Positions 32,613-43,362 of a stretch of 64,000 nt of DNA are shown here, one piece after another. Numbering within the stretch: the first letter of the stretch is position 1; each line of letters opens with the position of its first letter. The position numbers were made by a program, and so were the translations under genes. The notes under the pieces are model-generated. The model saw only the letters and a program-made list of their open reading frames with translations, had not been told where the DNA came from and ran no database searches. The stretch comes from Oryza sativa Japonica Group (taxonomy: Eukaryota > Streptophyta > Magnoliopsida > Poales > Poaceae): positions 24,102,501 to 24,166,500 of the forward strand of contig NC_089046.1 in assembly GCF_034140825.1 (NCBI RefSeq), read 5' to 3'.

Positions 32613-32749
32613 ATGCCATTTGGTATCTGACACATAATCATTTATCTGATTATGCGTCTCGAAACATGGCAGAAAGCGAGGGGGAACGGTCCTTGCGACA
32701 CTGGTTGCTGCTATATGAGCTTCTAGTTACTATATACCCGTTTACATAT
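32613..32749 (+). ncRNA. Candidate H/ACA snoRNA (cluster copy 2)
   Basis: Same architecture as 30709-30845: outer stem TGCCAT/ATGGCA, inner stem ACACATAATCA with TGATTATGCGT (one change), and ACA at 32744-32746 followed by TAT. The hinge is AAAGCG. Supported mainly by conservation with the first copy. Confidence 0.4.
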
Positions 32750-33079
32750 CCCTTGCTTTCTTAGTATTTCTGTTTGGCTTTATTCATTAGTTATGCCTAT
32801 GTGTTGTGATACATAGTTTTGTACTGTGGAGATTGTACGTCTGTCAAACTACTTAATGAAATTACAGATTATTGGACCGAAAGTCTGAAACTACTATAGT
32901 ATATTAGACTAAGGTTATATAGTTTGTTTACTTGGAATTGCTCCAAAGTTTGTCTGATTGCTGAATTTGTACTCCGTTTGTTTGCTGTTTTTCGCATGAA
33001 ACATTACCAGTCCTGAAGATATTTATCATACATGAGGTTTGTGTATGCAGTTTCTGATTTTTTAGTGCCTCTTATGCAG

Positions 33080-34240
33080 ATGCCAAGCGTCTCATCGGCC
33101 AGAGATTTACTGATGCTTCTGTCCAGAGTGATATTATGCTCTGGCCCTTCAAGGTCATCGCTGGACCTGGTGACAAGTCAATGATTGTGGTCCAGTACAA
33201 GGGTGAAGAGAAGCAGTTTGCAGCTGAGGAGATCTCTTCTATGGTCCTCATCAAGATGCGTGAGATTGCTGAAGCTTACCTTGGCACCACCATAAAAAAA
33301 GCTGTCGTAACAGTTCCTGCTTACTTCAACTACTCACAGAGGCAGGCTACCAAGGACGCTAGGGTCATTGCTGGCCTCAATGTCATGCGTATCATCAATG
33401 AGCCTACTGCTGCTGCCATTGCCTATGGTCTTGACAAGAAGGCTTCCAGTGTTGGTGAGAAGAACGTCCTCATCTTCGACCTTGGTGGTGGTACCTTTGA
33501 TGTCTCTCTTCTCACCATTGAGGAGGGAGGTCAAGGCCACAGCTGGTGACACGCATCTTGGTGGTGAGGACTTTGACAACAGAATGGTGAAGCACTTTGT
33601 TCAGGAGTTCAAGAGGAAGAGCAAGAAGGACATCACTGGCAACCCAAGGCCTGTCGGGAGGCTGAGGACAGCTTGTGAGTGGGCGAAGAGGACTCTCTCC
33701 CCTCCACTTCCCAGACCACCCACCATTGAGATTGACTCCCTGTACGAGGGCATCGACTTCTACTCGAACATCACCTGCGCCAGGTTCGAGGAGCTGACCA
33801 TGGATCTCTTCAGGAAGTGCATGAGGGGATACCAAGATGGACAAAGAGCAGCGTGCACGATGTTCATCCTTGTTGGTGGCTCCACCAGGATTCCCAGAGT
33901 GCAGCAGCTCCTCCAGGACTTCTTCAATGGCAAGGAGCTCTGCAAGAACATCAACCCTGATGAGGCCGTCGCCTATGGCGCCGCTGTCCAGGCCCCCATC
34001 TTGGTCTGGAGACGGCCAGAGGAGTGATGACCTAGAAGGAGCAGGCCGGTCTTCTCCACCTACTCCGACAACCGGCCTGGTGTGTTGATCCAGGTGTACG
34101 AGGGCGATGGGAGAGGACCATGACACCATTGAGTAAGTGAGGAGATCGAGAAGATGGTCCAGGACGCGGAGAAGTACAAGTCGGAGGACGATGAGCTACA
34201 TCGAAGAACATGCACAAACACCATCAAGGTCCGAGCACCC
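33080..34240 (+). pseudogene. HSP70/HSC70 pseudogene, exon 2 remnant
   Basis: The frame [20 protein letters not shown] continues through [59 protein letters not shown] and [18 protein letters not shown], the HSP70 ATPase domain. It follows an intron junction at the conserved site. A small deletion near 33522 shifts the frame and ends it at 33549. Homology resumes in another frame ([56 protein letters not shown]). Internal deletions then remove residues around the CLRDAKMDK region, most of the substrate-binding domain and most of the lid. [33 protein letters not shown] and the final NTIK remain. Residues 1-71, with the IGIDLGTT phosphate loop, are missing. It cannot make a working chaperone. 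Confidence 0.92.
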
Positions 34241-35401
34241 ACGCGGCGGCCAAGAAGATGGGAGGACGCGGTGGGAGATTGAGCCAAGATGGACGAGGAC
34301 GTGCCGTTAAATTTTGGCTGATCATGGTGGTTAAATTTTGGCTACGTTGTAATGAAAAATGCATTGGTTGCTTCGTTAAAGTAATAGTACTACAATTGTT
34401 CTGTTTCGGTTCATCCGCATTTGCCTTTTGATTTTTGTTTAGCTGCTACTTAAATCGCGTTTATTTTGCATACAGTATCTATCTGTCTTCTCCAAAGCGT
34501 TGGGGTGTGCTTTTCTTCCCCGGTGGTATTCACTATTCAGAGTCTTTTGTCGTCGTGTCTGCTCTAATATGCCATCCATTGTAGGGAGTGGATTACGTCC
34601 CCCCATCGTGTATCTTTTTCTTTCAAAATCAATGCAAATAGTTGTTAAAAATTCTGAAAAATATTGACAATGTAGAGTACAATTATATCTAATAGAAATC
34701 GATGCAAATAGTTGTTAAAAATTCTGAAAAATATTGATAATGTAGAGTACAATTATATCTAATAGTCCACAAAAAATAAAGTTTAAATTCGACCTATACA
34801 TCGAGAACCAAAAAAGACAAATTCAGATATTAACAATGTGCTACTATTTATACGTTGAATTTGTCTTTTTCATATCTCGATGTGTGAGTTGAATTTGGAC
34901 TTAAGATAATTTGTCTTTTTCATATCTCGATGTGTGAGTTGAATTTGGACTTAAGATTTTGTGAAGTTGTATAGATATGTTGTATAAGTGTTGTCAAATT
35001 TTTCCAGAATTTTTCATAACAGTTTAGATGATTTTTAAACAAACGAGGGGACATCACCTCGAGGGATCAAACGAGAGGACATCCCCTCGAGGGATCCAAA
35101 TAGTTTCCCATCCATTGTACTAACCTCCGTCCCAAGAGATAAAAAAGGTTTTTTTTTCTATTTGTACTGCTAAAATTGTTCATATTTTAAGATTTTTTTT
35201 ATATATTTTGAGTTGGAGGGACATAAAAATACATAGTATAAACTATAAAGTGGTTTGACCGGGTGTTTTGAATGGTCATTGCTGGATTGTGCTTCCTTGG
35301 TGTGGAAGCATATGAGCAAACGACGAGCAGATCTGATGTCGTCTTCCATTGCATATCTCGTCTGAACATGAATCGTCATTCAGACTTGAGAGGTAGAGCA
35401 T

Positions 35402-35460
<59 letters not shown>

Positions 35461-35690
35461 TGAGGCATGCAAAGCAAAGCTTTTCCGTGGATCCGTCCGG
35501 GCAGAGGCGGTCGCCCGCTTTACCCACCCCCACCCGGGATCTGCATGCAGACGCCGGCAGCGGCCAAAGCTGCACCCCATGCTGATGCTGCTTCCGGTGG
35601 TGCCGGGGCCGGCCGGAGTCGTGAGTCACGGCCGCCTCGGTGGCCGCGCCACCTCCGTCTCTATCTCTACCTATGTACCCGTTACTTGTA
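34241..35690. other. Intergenic with small tandem duplications and (AG)n
   Basis: TGCAAATAGTTGTTAAAAAT... (about 64 bp) occurs twice at 34633-34764. AATTTGTCTTTTTCATATCTCG... (about 55 bp) occurs twice near 34855-34960. A pure (AG)n array of about 54 bp lies at 35405-35458, followed by a GC-rich patch of no recognised function. No gene seen. Confidence 0.6.
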
Positions 35691-35839
35691 TTCTCCCCAT
35701 CCCAAAATATAAAAAATTAAGACGGAATGAAATGTTTTCTTGTATAACGTATTTGGACGTACTTTTTATCAAAAACATTGTATTAGAAAATGTCCTATTC
35801 AATCCAATACTAGATTCTTATATTTTGTGACGGGGATAG
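35691..35839. mobile_element. Stowaway-like MITE
   Basis: Ends TTCTCCCCATCCCAAAATATAA and TTATATTTTGTGACGGGGATAG, TA on both sides, 149 bp. Confidence 0.65.
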
Positions 35840-36188
35840 TACCATAGTACTACTATACTACTTAATCTGTTTCAAAATATAGGTTATCTAGTATTAGAGA
35901 CCAGTTCTCTTAAGATTCTACAAAATTTTGGCCCAAAATGCATTTAAGCAAACAAAGCCAATACAAAATTTGGTAATTACCATAAATAGCTTGTTCACTT
36001 TGTTGCCCAAATATTGATTTGGGCAACAAAGTGAACAAGCTATAGATTTAACATCATCTAGTATTGCGAATCAGATTGGTCTCATGTTTAGATTTATAGT
36101 CCTAGACGATTAAATCCAGTACCCTTTTCGTCTTAAAATATTGCAAAGGTTATATTCAGATTACCCATCCTAGATTGTACTAACATTA

Positions 36189-36335
36189 CTCCATCCATTC
36201 AAAAGTAAACCAAGTAAACAACGTAAGACATGATGAGACATTATCTAGTACAACATATTTGGCATATTTTTTGAATAGATTTATTATACTAAATAATATC
36301 ATTTACTGTATTGATTTATTTTGAGTCTGAGGGAG
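36189..36335. mobile_element. Stowaway-type MITE
   Basis: Ends CTCCATCCATTCAAAAGTAAA and ATTTATTTTGAGTCTGAGGGAG, TA on both sides, 147 bp. Between this and 35839 a degraded relative and an inverted pair built on TTTGTTGCCCAAAT (near 35999-36030) are visible. Confidence 0.65.
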
Positions 36336-36689
36336 TATAACGTAGTACTACCAATCCCGACATTGGTATGGCATGGCGTCACATGGGAAGCACCCCCACC
36401 TCACCTGGAGGAGGCAGGGAGCGTCGTCGCCTACCTCCGGTCTCGCCATGCTACCTTTTGCCGCTTTTTCTCCCCGGCAGCTTAGCTCAGCTCGGCAGGT
36501 TCGGTCTTGCTTGCCATCTTTCACTCTTTGACCACCCATATAACTACTATATTTACATATAAATCCCTTTTTTAGTAGTATACTTTTATATGATATTTTT
36601 TAGGCTGTGTTCGGTTGGTAGTGTTGGAAACTAATCCCTCAAACACACAAAACGAAGTGATTCATTAGCGTATGATTAATTGAATATTA

Positions 36690-37504
36690 CTCCCTTCGTC
36701 CCAAAATATAAGAACCTAGGACTACTGTCCAGATACGTTGTACTAGGAAATATCCCATCCAGTACTAGGTTTTTATAGAGTAAAGTCCATCACCGGTCCC
36801 TAAACTTGTACCGCTGTGTCATCCCGGTCCCTAAACTCGCAAATCGACCATTCAAGTCCTCAAACTTGTTCGACTGTGTCATCCCGGTCCCTAAACTTGC
36901 AGAACACTCATTTAGGTCTTCCAACTTATTCAGTTGTGTCACCCCGGTCTCTAAACTTGGATTTGAATATCATCTGGGTCAAATAGGACGGTCTAAAGAC
37001 TTTATATTTAAAAATAATTCATAACTTTTTCATGTGAACTCTAATGAAGACAAATTTTATATCAAACTTGTAGCCCTCTACAACTTTGTAGTTGATTTTT
37101 TTATTGTAAGTGATTTTTTGTCCCAAAATGTAATTTTAAAATTAAAATTTCAAAATATATAAACATGCAACAATATTTTTGGACCCTAAACAGTTTTAAT
37201 TCAAAAACTTTTCAACTACAAAGTTGTAGGTCGCGTCAATGGCTACAACTTTGATACAAAGTTTGTCTTCATTAGAGTTCACATGAAAAAGTTATGAATT
37301 ATTTTTAAATATAAAGTCTTTAGACCGTCCTATTTGACCTAGATGATATTTAAATCCAAGTTTAGGGACCGGGGTGACACAACTGAACAAGTTGGAGGGC
37401 CTAAACGAGTGTTCTGCAAGTTTAGGGACCGGAATGACACAACGGTATAAGTTTAGGGACCGGTGATGGACTTTACTCGTTTTTATATTTTGGGACGAAG
37501 GGAG
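36690..37504. mobile_element. Stowaway MITE carrying a Mutator-like element
   Basis: Ends CTCCCTTCGTCCCAAAATATA and TATATTTTGGGACGAAGGGAG are a perfect inverted pair. TA at 36688-36689 and 37505-37506. Without the 701-bp insert and its duplication the Stowaway would be about 105 bp. Confidence 0.9.
36778..37478. mobile_element. Fold-back Mutator-like element with perfect 9-bp duplication
   Basis: GTTTTTATA flanks it at 36769-36777 and 37479-37487. Inverted ends GAGTAAAGTCCATCACCGG and CCGGTGATGGACTTTACTC extend inward for about 300 bp each (GGTCCCTAAACTTG units, then TTCATGTGAACTCTAATGAAG and its complement). Most of the element is therefore one long hairpin with a short AT-rich loop near 37130-37190. 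Non-coding. Confidence 0.92.
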
Positions 37505-37695
37505 TAGCTTTTTTCTAAGAAGGATTAATATGATTTTTAAAACAACTTTCGCATAGAATTTTTTTCTAAAAAACAAACCATTTAGTAGTTTGAAAATCGT
37601 GCATGTGGAAAACGAGAGATATGAGTTGGGAACCTTAGCAAAAGAACTCAGCCTAGTTTTTTTTAACTAACAGAGACATATGGCTACATGGTTGC

Positions 37696-39624
37696 TGTCA
37701 GGGTTATGGATACCACATACCTAATAGTAATTGACTAAATCTCGGTAGGACCCACCACATACCATGTCCTATACGGAAACAACCTGCGGATATAGGATGA
37801 GTTCCGCACAAGGAAGGATGACCAGAGTTCTACATGGAAACGACAAGAACTACTCGGATTGTATCCATATTGGTTTTCCTAGTTTTACTTGGACAAGGGG
37901 ACACCTATGGGTATATGACGGAGCGTGGGGCTCCTCACCGGGAGACCGCGCAGGCCCCCCTTTGCCGGTTCGGCCGGGGGCCCTGGGTGAGATTCTAAGC
38001 TCCTAGTCTGTGGAAAATTCGCGAGAATGGAAAAAGCACAAGACACGGGCGATGTATACAGGTTCGGGCCGCTGAGAAGCGTAATACCCTACTCCTGTGT
38101 TCTGGTGGGTCTGTATATGAAGAAGCTACAAAAGAGCTGGAGAACCAGAGAGCTCTTACTCTCTCCCTCTCCGATCGTTCTGGATCCGACCCAAAAAAAT
38201 CCCCTTCTAAGTGGGCAAGGTCCTCCTTTTATACCTCAAGGGGATACCACATGCACCACTTCTCCCTCTCTCTCTTTTTGGGTGGGGGCCCATCCTATCT
38301 ATAGTAAAACTTGGCTTGCCTTCTCTTGGAAGCTGAAACAATGCCTGTTTTTGAGTGTGGCCACGCGTCCTCGTTCGTCTGACCTCGGGGATCACCCTGT
38401 CATCTCTTCATAAATGGGCGGAGATTTGCAATGGCTGCTGCCCGAGTGACCCTTCTGATGGGACGGCCCATACCTACCTCCACTCCGCCAGAAGCAGGTG
38501 CAACGTGGGAACACGGTTGTCTTCCGGCGACATAACCAGTGTCAGACCAGTCACAGACCGGTCACCTTTGTCCACCACGTGTCAGTTTAGCAATCTGCAT
38601 GTTCGCCCTTCTTCATACAACGTCTTGCTTATAATGGTTGGGATAAAGCCTGGCATATATCTGACCAGGACCAACGTGCCATCTCCAGGAGCTAGCACGC
38701 TGGCTCCGGCTAGGGACGAGTGCCTAGAGACTCTCATCCTGACGGGACGGGGCGAGGTGTGCGTCAGACCGCCTGTCGCCACCTAACCCACGATCTGATC
38801 GGTATGTGACTGGTCACTGACCGGATAAACGAGCGCGCTGCACTGCGTTACATGAGGCGTGACGCGCTCGTCCAAACCGCAATAAATGTGGTTAGGTGAG
38901 CCCCGCTATGCTCACCTACCCCATATACGCGGCGCAAAACCCACAAGGGGTCGGGGCGCCTCGGCCCTCGGGGCCGAGACGGAAGCGGTCCGACCCCTCG
39001 GGGAGACAAAGAGAAGGGCGGCCGTATCACCCTCGGGCCCGCCCCCCCCGAGGGGGTTAGGCCACGTGGGTGATCGTGTCTGCCTCAAGTCTCTAAGTCA
39101 TGATACTCCCGGTCCCATGTCACCGACAGTATAAATAAAAGACCCCCTAGGAGGAGAGGGGAGACAACCAATACAATCAAGACCCACCACAATCAACATA
39201 CACGGACAACATACAAGCTTACATACGCCAAGACAAGCTGCCAGATATCGACATCAGAGATATGCCTGGATCGACCCTATCTGGTACCGCCGGCCGTTGG
39301 GATCTAGCGCTGTCTCTGATCTCGCCGGACACGGATTCGAGGAGGAAGACTACCCTGTTGTCGACTACGAGTCGGACCTTCAGACCGTCATGTCAACAAC
39401 AGTTAGATAGGCTACCCCAAATATTGTGCTTGTGTGATTATGGTGAATAAGAGCAACGACCGGCTTCGGCCAACAGGATGTAGGGTTATTACCTGACAAT
39501 TCAGGGGCCCGAACCTGTATAAAAATCCTCGCCTCCGTCTCTTTTACCTCAGTCTTGCGTATATCCTAGTACCAACGGTCCCCATACTATGCAAATACCG
39601 AAATCGCAACATTAAACGTCGACA
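37696..39624 (+). repeat. 5' LTR, interrupted by a solo LTR
   Basis: Same 711-bp sequence as 42647-43357, plus the nested 1213-bp element and its 5-bp duplication. Confidence 0.9.
37916..39128 (+). mobile_element. Solo LTR of a second retrotransposon family, nested
   Basis: Begins TGACGGAG, ends CACCGACA and is flanked by GTATA (37911-37915, 39129-39133). The 3' LTR of the host element reads straight through this point, which proves the insertion. It contains GATGTATACAGGTTCGGGCC and CAGACCGGTCAC-type text, typical of rice LTRs. The element at 61783-63011 is the same family in reverse. It is younger than the host element, since it interrupts only one LTR. No internal region remains, so it arose by LTR-LTR recombination. 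Confidence 0.88.
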
Positions 39625-40545
39625 GTGGCGTGCCAGGTAGGGGGATTTTGGTGCTTCAGGATTTTGACAAGATGGGTTCAAGAGATAGATTCTTCGACAA
39701 CAAGCTACTCGACAACTTCGCTGTGGGGAGATCCAACCCGACCGGAGTATGTCTCTCGACGAGATCGGAACCATCGTCATCAACAATTCGATCTCTCGAG
39801 ATCGACCAAGCCTCAAGATACACGGCGTACCAAAAGACGTCAGTTCATATGATGTCGAACGAGTACGCGACGAGGTAATTGGTAGATTGGTTTTTTAAAT
39901 TAATCTACTAATTTCGTAGATACATCCGGCATGTATCTACAAAGGTACGCAATATTTTATATGCAATTTATCGTACCTATTCAGATCATACAGATCTATA
40001 ATCTGTTATGTTTACCTAGAGCATGTTTTTTATACAATATCTGTTGCGCGAGTGTCCCCGATGTTAAATCGGCTACGGTCTAACACTGGGGGCTCGCTCT
40101 ATTTTCTTCTGTATAAATCATGCTTGTTTACGGTCTACATAATGCCTGATATTTACATCTGCTCGTTACATCCTGATAGTACTAGAAGATCCATGCAGTT
40201 TTTTGAGTACATACTTGATATTATCTGCTATATATCTTGCCTTCTAGAAAATATTTTTCAGGAACAATTGAGCACTCGAGTAGAATGTGGTCGAGTACAC
40301 CGCATTATCGAGAATGTTCTCGACAAATGCAGAGTCGTCGCGCCCAACCTACCAACGAAGACCGACGACCTATCTCATAGCACCGGCCATGGCTGGACTA
40401 CTCGGGAAAAGGTTGTTAACGGATAATTGCTCGCGAATGATGTCGGCTTGATCACCCGACATGATCGCGGACGGACATCCTGCTACGAGTTGGGTATGTG
40501 AGTCATGCTGGCCACATGAGATACACATGTAATAAACCAACTCTA

Positions 40546-41560
40546 GCGACTTCCATTGGTGCTAGAGAGATAATTCTACGCGCTGGTCCTCGAACCAGTA
40601 AACCCGTAGCAATCCCTCACACCGCGACTTCCATTGGTGCTAGAGAGATAATTCTATGCGCTGGTCCTCGAACCAGCAAACCCGTAGCAATCTCTCACAC
40701 CGCGACTTCCATTGGTGCTAGAGAGATAATTCTACCCGCTGGTCCTCGAACTAGCAAACCCGTAGCAATCTCTCACACCGCGACTTCCATTGGTGCTAGA
40801 GAGATAATTCTACGCGCTGGTCCTCGAACCAGCAAAGCCATAGCAATCTCTCACACCGTGACTTCCATTGGTGCTAGAGAGATAATTCTACGCGCTGGTC
40901 CTCGAACCAGTAAACCCGTAGCAATCTCTCACACCGCGACTTCCATTGGTGCTAGAGAGATAATTCCACGCGCTGGTCCTCGAACCAGTAAACCCGTAGC
41001 AATCTTTCACACCACGACTTCCATTGGTGCTAGAGAGATAATTCCACGCGCTGGTCCTCGAACCAGCAAACCCGTAGCAATCTCTCACACCGCGACTTCC
41101 ATTGGTGCTAGAGAGATAATTGCACGCGCTGGTCCTCGAACCAGCAAATCCGTAGCAATCTCTCACACCGCGACTTCCATTGGTGTTAGAGAGATAATTC
41201 CACACGCTGGTCCTCGAACCAGCAAACCCGTAGCAATCTCTCACACCGCGACTTCCATTGGTGCTAGAGAGATAATTCTACGCGCTGGTTCTCGAACCAG
41301 TAAACCCGTAGCAATCGCTCACACCGTGACTTCCATTGGTGCTAGAGAGATAATTCTATGCGCTGGTCCTCGAACCAGCAAACCCGTAGCAATCTCTCAC
41401 GCTGCGACTTCCATTGGTGCTAGAGATATAATTCTACGCGCTGGTCCTCGAACCAGTAAACCCGTAGCAATCTCTCACACCGCGACTTCCATTGGTGCTC
41501 GAGAGATAATTCTACGCGCTGGTTCTCGAACCAGTAAACCCGTAGCAATCTCCCACTACC
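40546..41560 (+). repeat. Thirteen tandem copies of a 78-bp unit inside the LTR element
   Basis: The unit starts GCGACTTCCATTGGTGCTAG and ends near CAATCTCTCACACC. Thirteen copies differ by a few substitutions each and stay in register without indels. Because 78 is a multiple of three, one frame stays open (about 26 residues per unit, TSIGAREIILRAGPRTSKPV), and the minus strand also has a long open frame over part of it. I treat it as a minisatellite of the element, not as a proven gene. Confidence 0.9.
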
Positions 41561-42646
41561 TTTACTTCAAGTGATCGAGTTACGACTACTACCTAGTCCT
41601 CGACCAGAGGTGTAGCGATTCTCCCACTACCTCTACCTCAACAAAGTTGATATCAGGTACACAATATCGCCAAGTGTTTTACCCAGAGATCCCTTACCAC
41701 GATGACACCTAGAGTTGAAACATATCCTCATGTCCCTTTACGCCGTCTTGACAAGGCCTCTGAGGAACCTAAGGGAACTTCGGCTGGGGACGCCCAGAGC
41801 AGATAAGGCATTGTCGGATCCTGTAGAGACGAAAGACCATGTAAGATCTGGTCGTGTAAGAGTTCTCGCCGTGCGTATTAACCAAGCCGTGTAATCGGAA
41901 ATGGACTTTCCAACTTCACGGCTGGGGGCTAGGATCAGTGTTTGTTCAACCGAGGCAGGTTGAAGGTCCAAGAGCCTTATCCTCCGAGAATGATTCTCCG
42001 ACGACAAGGCTGGGGGCTAGGGAGAGTGTATGACTCTACAACCTGATTGATCGGAGTCGGTAAAAGAGAAGACGCTCATACACAAAACATTAGTCTGTAT
42101 ATTTAATTTATTTTCGGTTTTTCCATACATATTATAACATGTCACCCTTTGAGCGTTCGCTCGGGGGCTATTTCTATCTAATATTCTTTTCTGAGTATTG
42201 ATTTCAGGAAAAATTCTATTCGACATCGTTGAGGACTCCATGCCTCTATGGTTCTACACCAAGATCGACTAAGGCGAGTACGACAAATGTTGACAAGACT
42301 TCGTCGCAGATTCTACGCCTTCTCGATTGCTCGAGAACGGTTGGTGGATCTCGACAAGGAATACGGAATGAAGAAATGGTGTACCCGCCGAGATAAATTT
42401 CTTGACTTCAATCCAAATTCTCGATTACAGCAAGACGGGAGACTTAGTCGTATGCTCTGGATTTTCTTGGTTGACGTCGGAGATTGACTCAGACAAACCC
42501 TATAGGTACCCGCACGAGGCTGATAAGGGAAGTCTAATGTTATTTCTGAACTCACCGAGAACGGTTACACGAGCACGATAACAGTTACTCCAAGGTCTGC
42601 GGTTGAGAATATGAACTTGTTCATTTGCATTGAAGTCGGGGGCTAC

Positions 42647-43357
42647 TGTCAGGGTTATGGATACCACATACCTAATAGTAGTTAACTAAATCTCGGCAGG
42701 ACCCACCACATACCATGTCCTATACGGAAACAACCTGCGGATATAGGATGAGTTCCGCACAAGGAAGGATGACTAAAGTTCTATATGGAAACGACAAGAA
42801 CTACTCGGATTGTATCCATATTGGTTTCTCTAGTTCTACTTGGACAAGGGGACACTTATGGGTATAAATACAAGACCCCCTAGGAGGAGAGGGGAGACAA
42901 CCAATACAATCAAGACCCACCACAATCAACATACACGGACAACATATAAGCTTACATACGCCAAGACAAGCTGCTAGATATCGACATCAGAGATATGCCT
43001 GGATCGACCCTATCCTGTACCGCCAGCCGTAGGGATCTAGCGTTGTCTCTGATCTCGCCGGACACGGATTCGAGGAGGAAGACTACCCTGTTGTCGACTA
43101 CGAGTCAGACCTTCAGACCGTCATGTCGACAACAGTTAGATAGGCTACCACAAATATTGTACTTGCGTGATTATGGTGAATAAGAGCAACGACCGACTTC
43201 GGCCAACAGGATATAGGCTTATTACCTGACAATTCAAGGGCCCGAACCTGTATAAAAATCCTCGCCTCCGTTTCTTTTACCTCAGTATTGCGTATATCCT
43301 AGTACCAACGGTCCCCATACTTTGCAAATACCGGAATCGCGACATCAAACGTCGACA
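42647..43357 (+). repeat. 3' LTR
   Basis: 711 bp, TGTCAGGG to GTCGACA, followed by the target repeat GTTGC. It gives the uninterrupted reference for the 5' LTR. Confidence 0.9.
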
Positions 43358-43362
43358 GTTGC

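Larger units (their letters stand above)
31866..33229 (+). repeat. HSP70 intron plus exon-2 start, second copy of the tandem duplication
   Basis: Matches about 30026-31705 and lacks the extra 365-bp internal unit. It joins directly to the longer HSP70 exon-2 remnant at 33080. Confidence 0.85.
36603..37653. mobile_element. Outer MITE of a three-level nest
   Basis: Ends GGCTGTGTTCGG and AAAGAACTCAGCC are inverted. The interior flanks (GATTAATTGAATAT left, TTTAGTAGTTTGAAAATCGTG right) match 12164-12396. A Stowaway (36690-37504) splits it. Confidence 0.75.
37696..43357 (+). mobile_element. Non-autonomous LTR retrotransposon, full-length structure
   Basis: Direct repeats GTTGC flank it (37691-37695 and 43358-43362). 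The LTRs begin TGTCAGGG and end GTCGACA. After subtracting a nested insert, each is about 711 bp. A primer-binding-type site (TGGCGTGCCAGGTAGGGG) starts two bases after the 5' LTR, and a purine tract (GTCGGGGGCTAC) precedes the 3' LTR. The interior (about 3.0 kb) shows no gag, protease or polymerase text that I recognise, so it looks whole in structure but coding-incapable. By eye the LTRs differ at about 33 of 711 sites (near 4.6%), roughly 1.8 million years at 1.3e-8 per site per year. Orientation + from PBS and purine tract. Superfamily not certain (Gypsy-like ends). Confidence 0.88.

Noticed and set aside
33368-34027. A 219-codon frame with HSP70 text as a working protein
   Set aside because: Its first third is out of frame with HSP70, and the true homology lacks the N-terminus and substrate-binding domain. 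It is pseudogene sequence.
35403-35585. Glu-Arg repeat frame
   Set aside because: Translation of an (AG)n microsatellite.
40546-41560. Looks at first like a CRISPR array or a 358-residue repeat protein
   Set aside because: The whole 78-bp unit repeats with no unique spacers, the setting is a plant LTR element, and the open frame follows trivially from a unit divisible by three.
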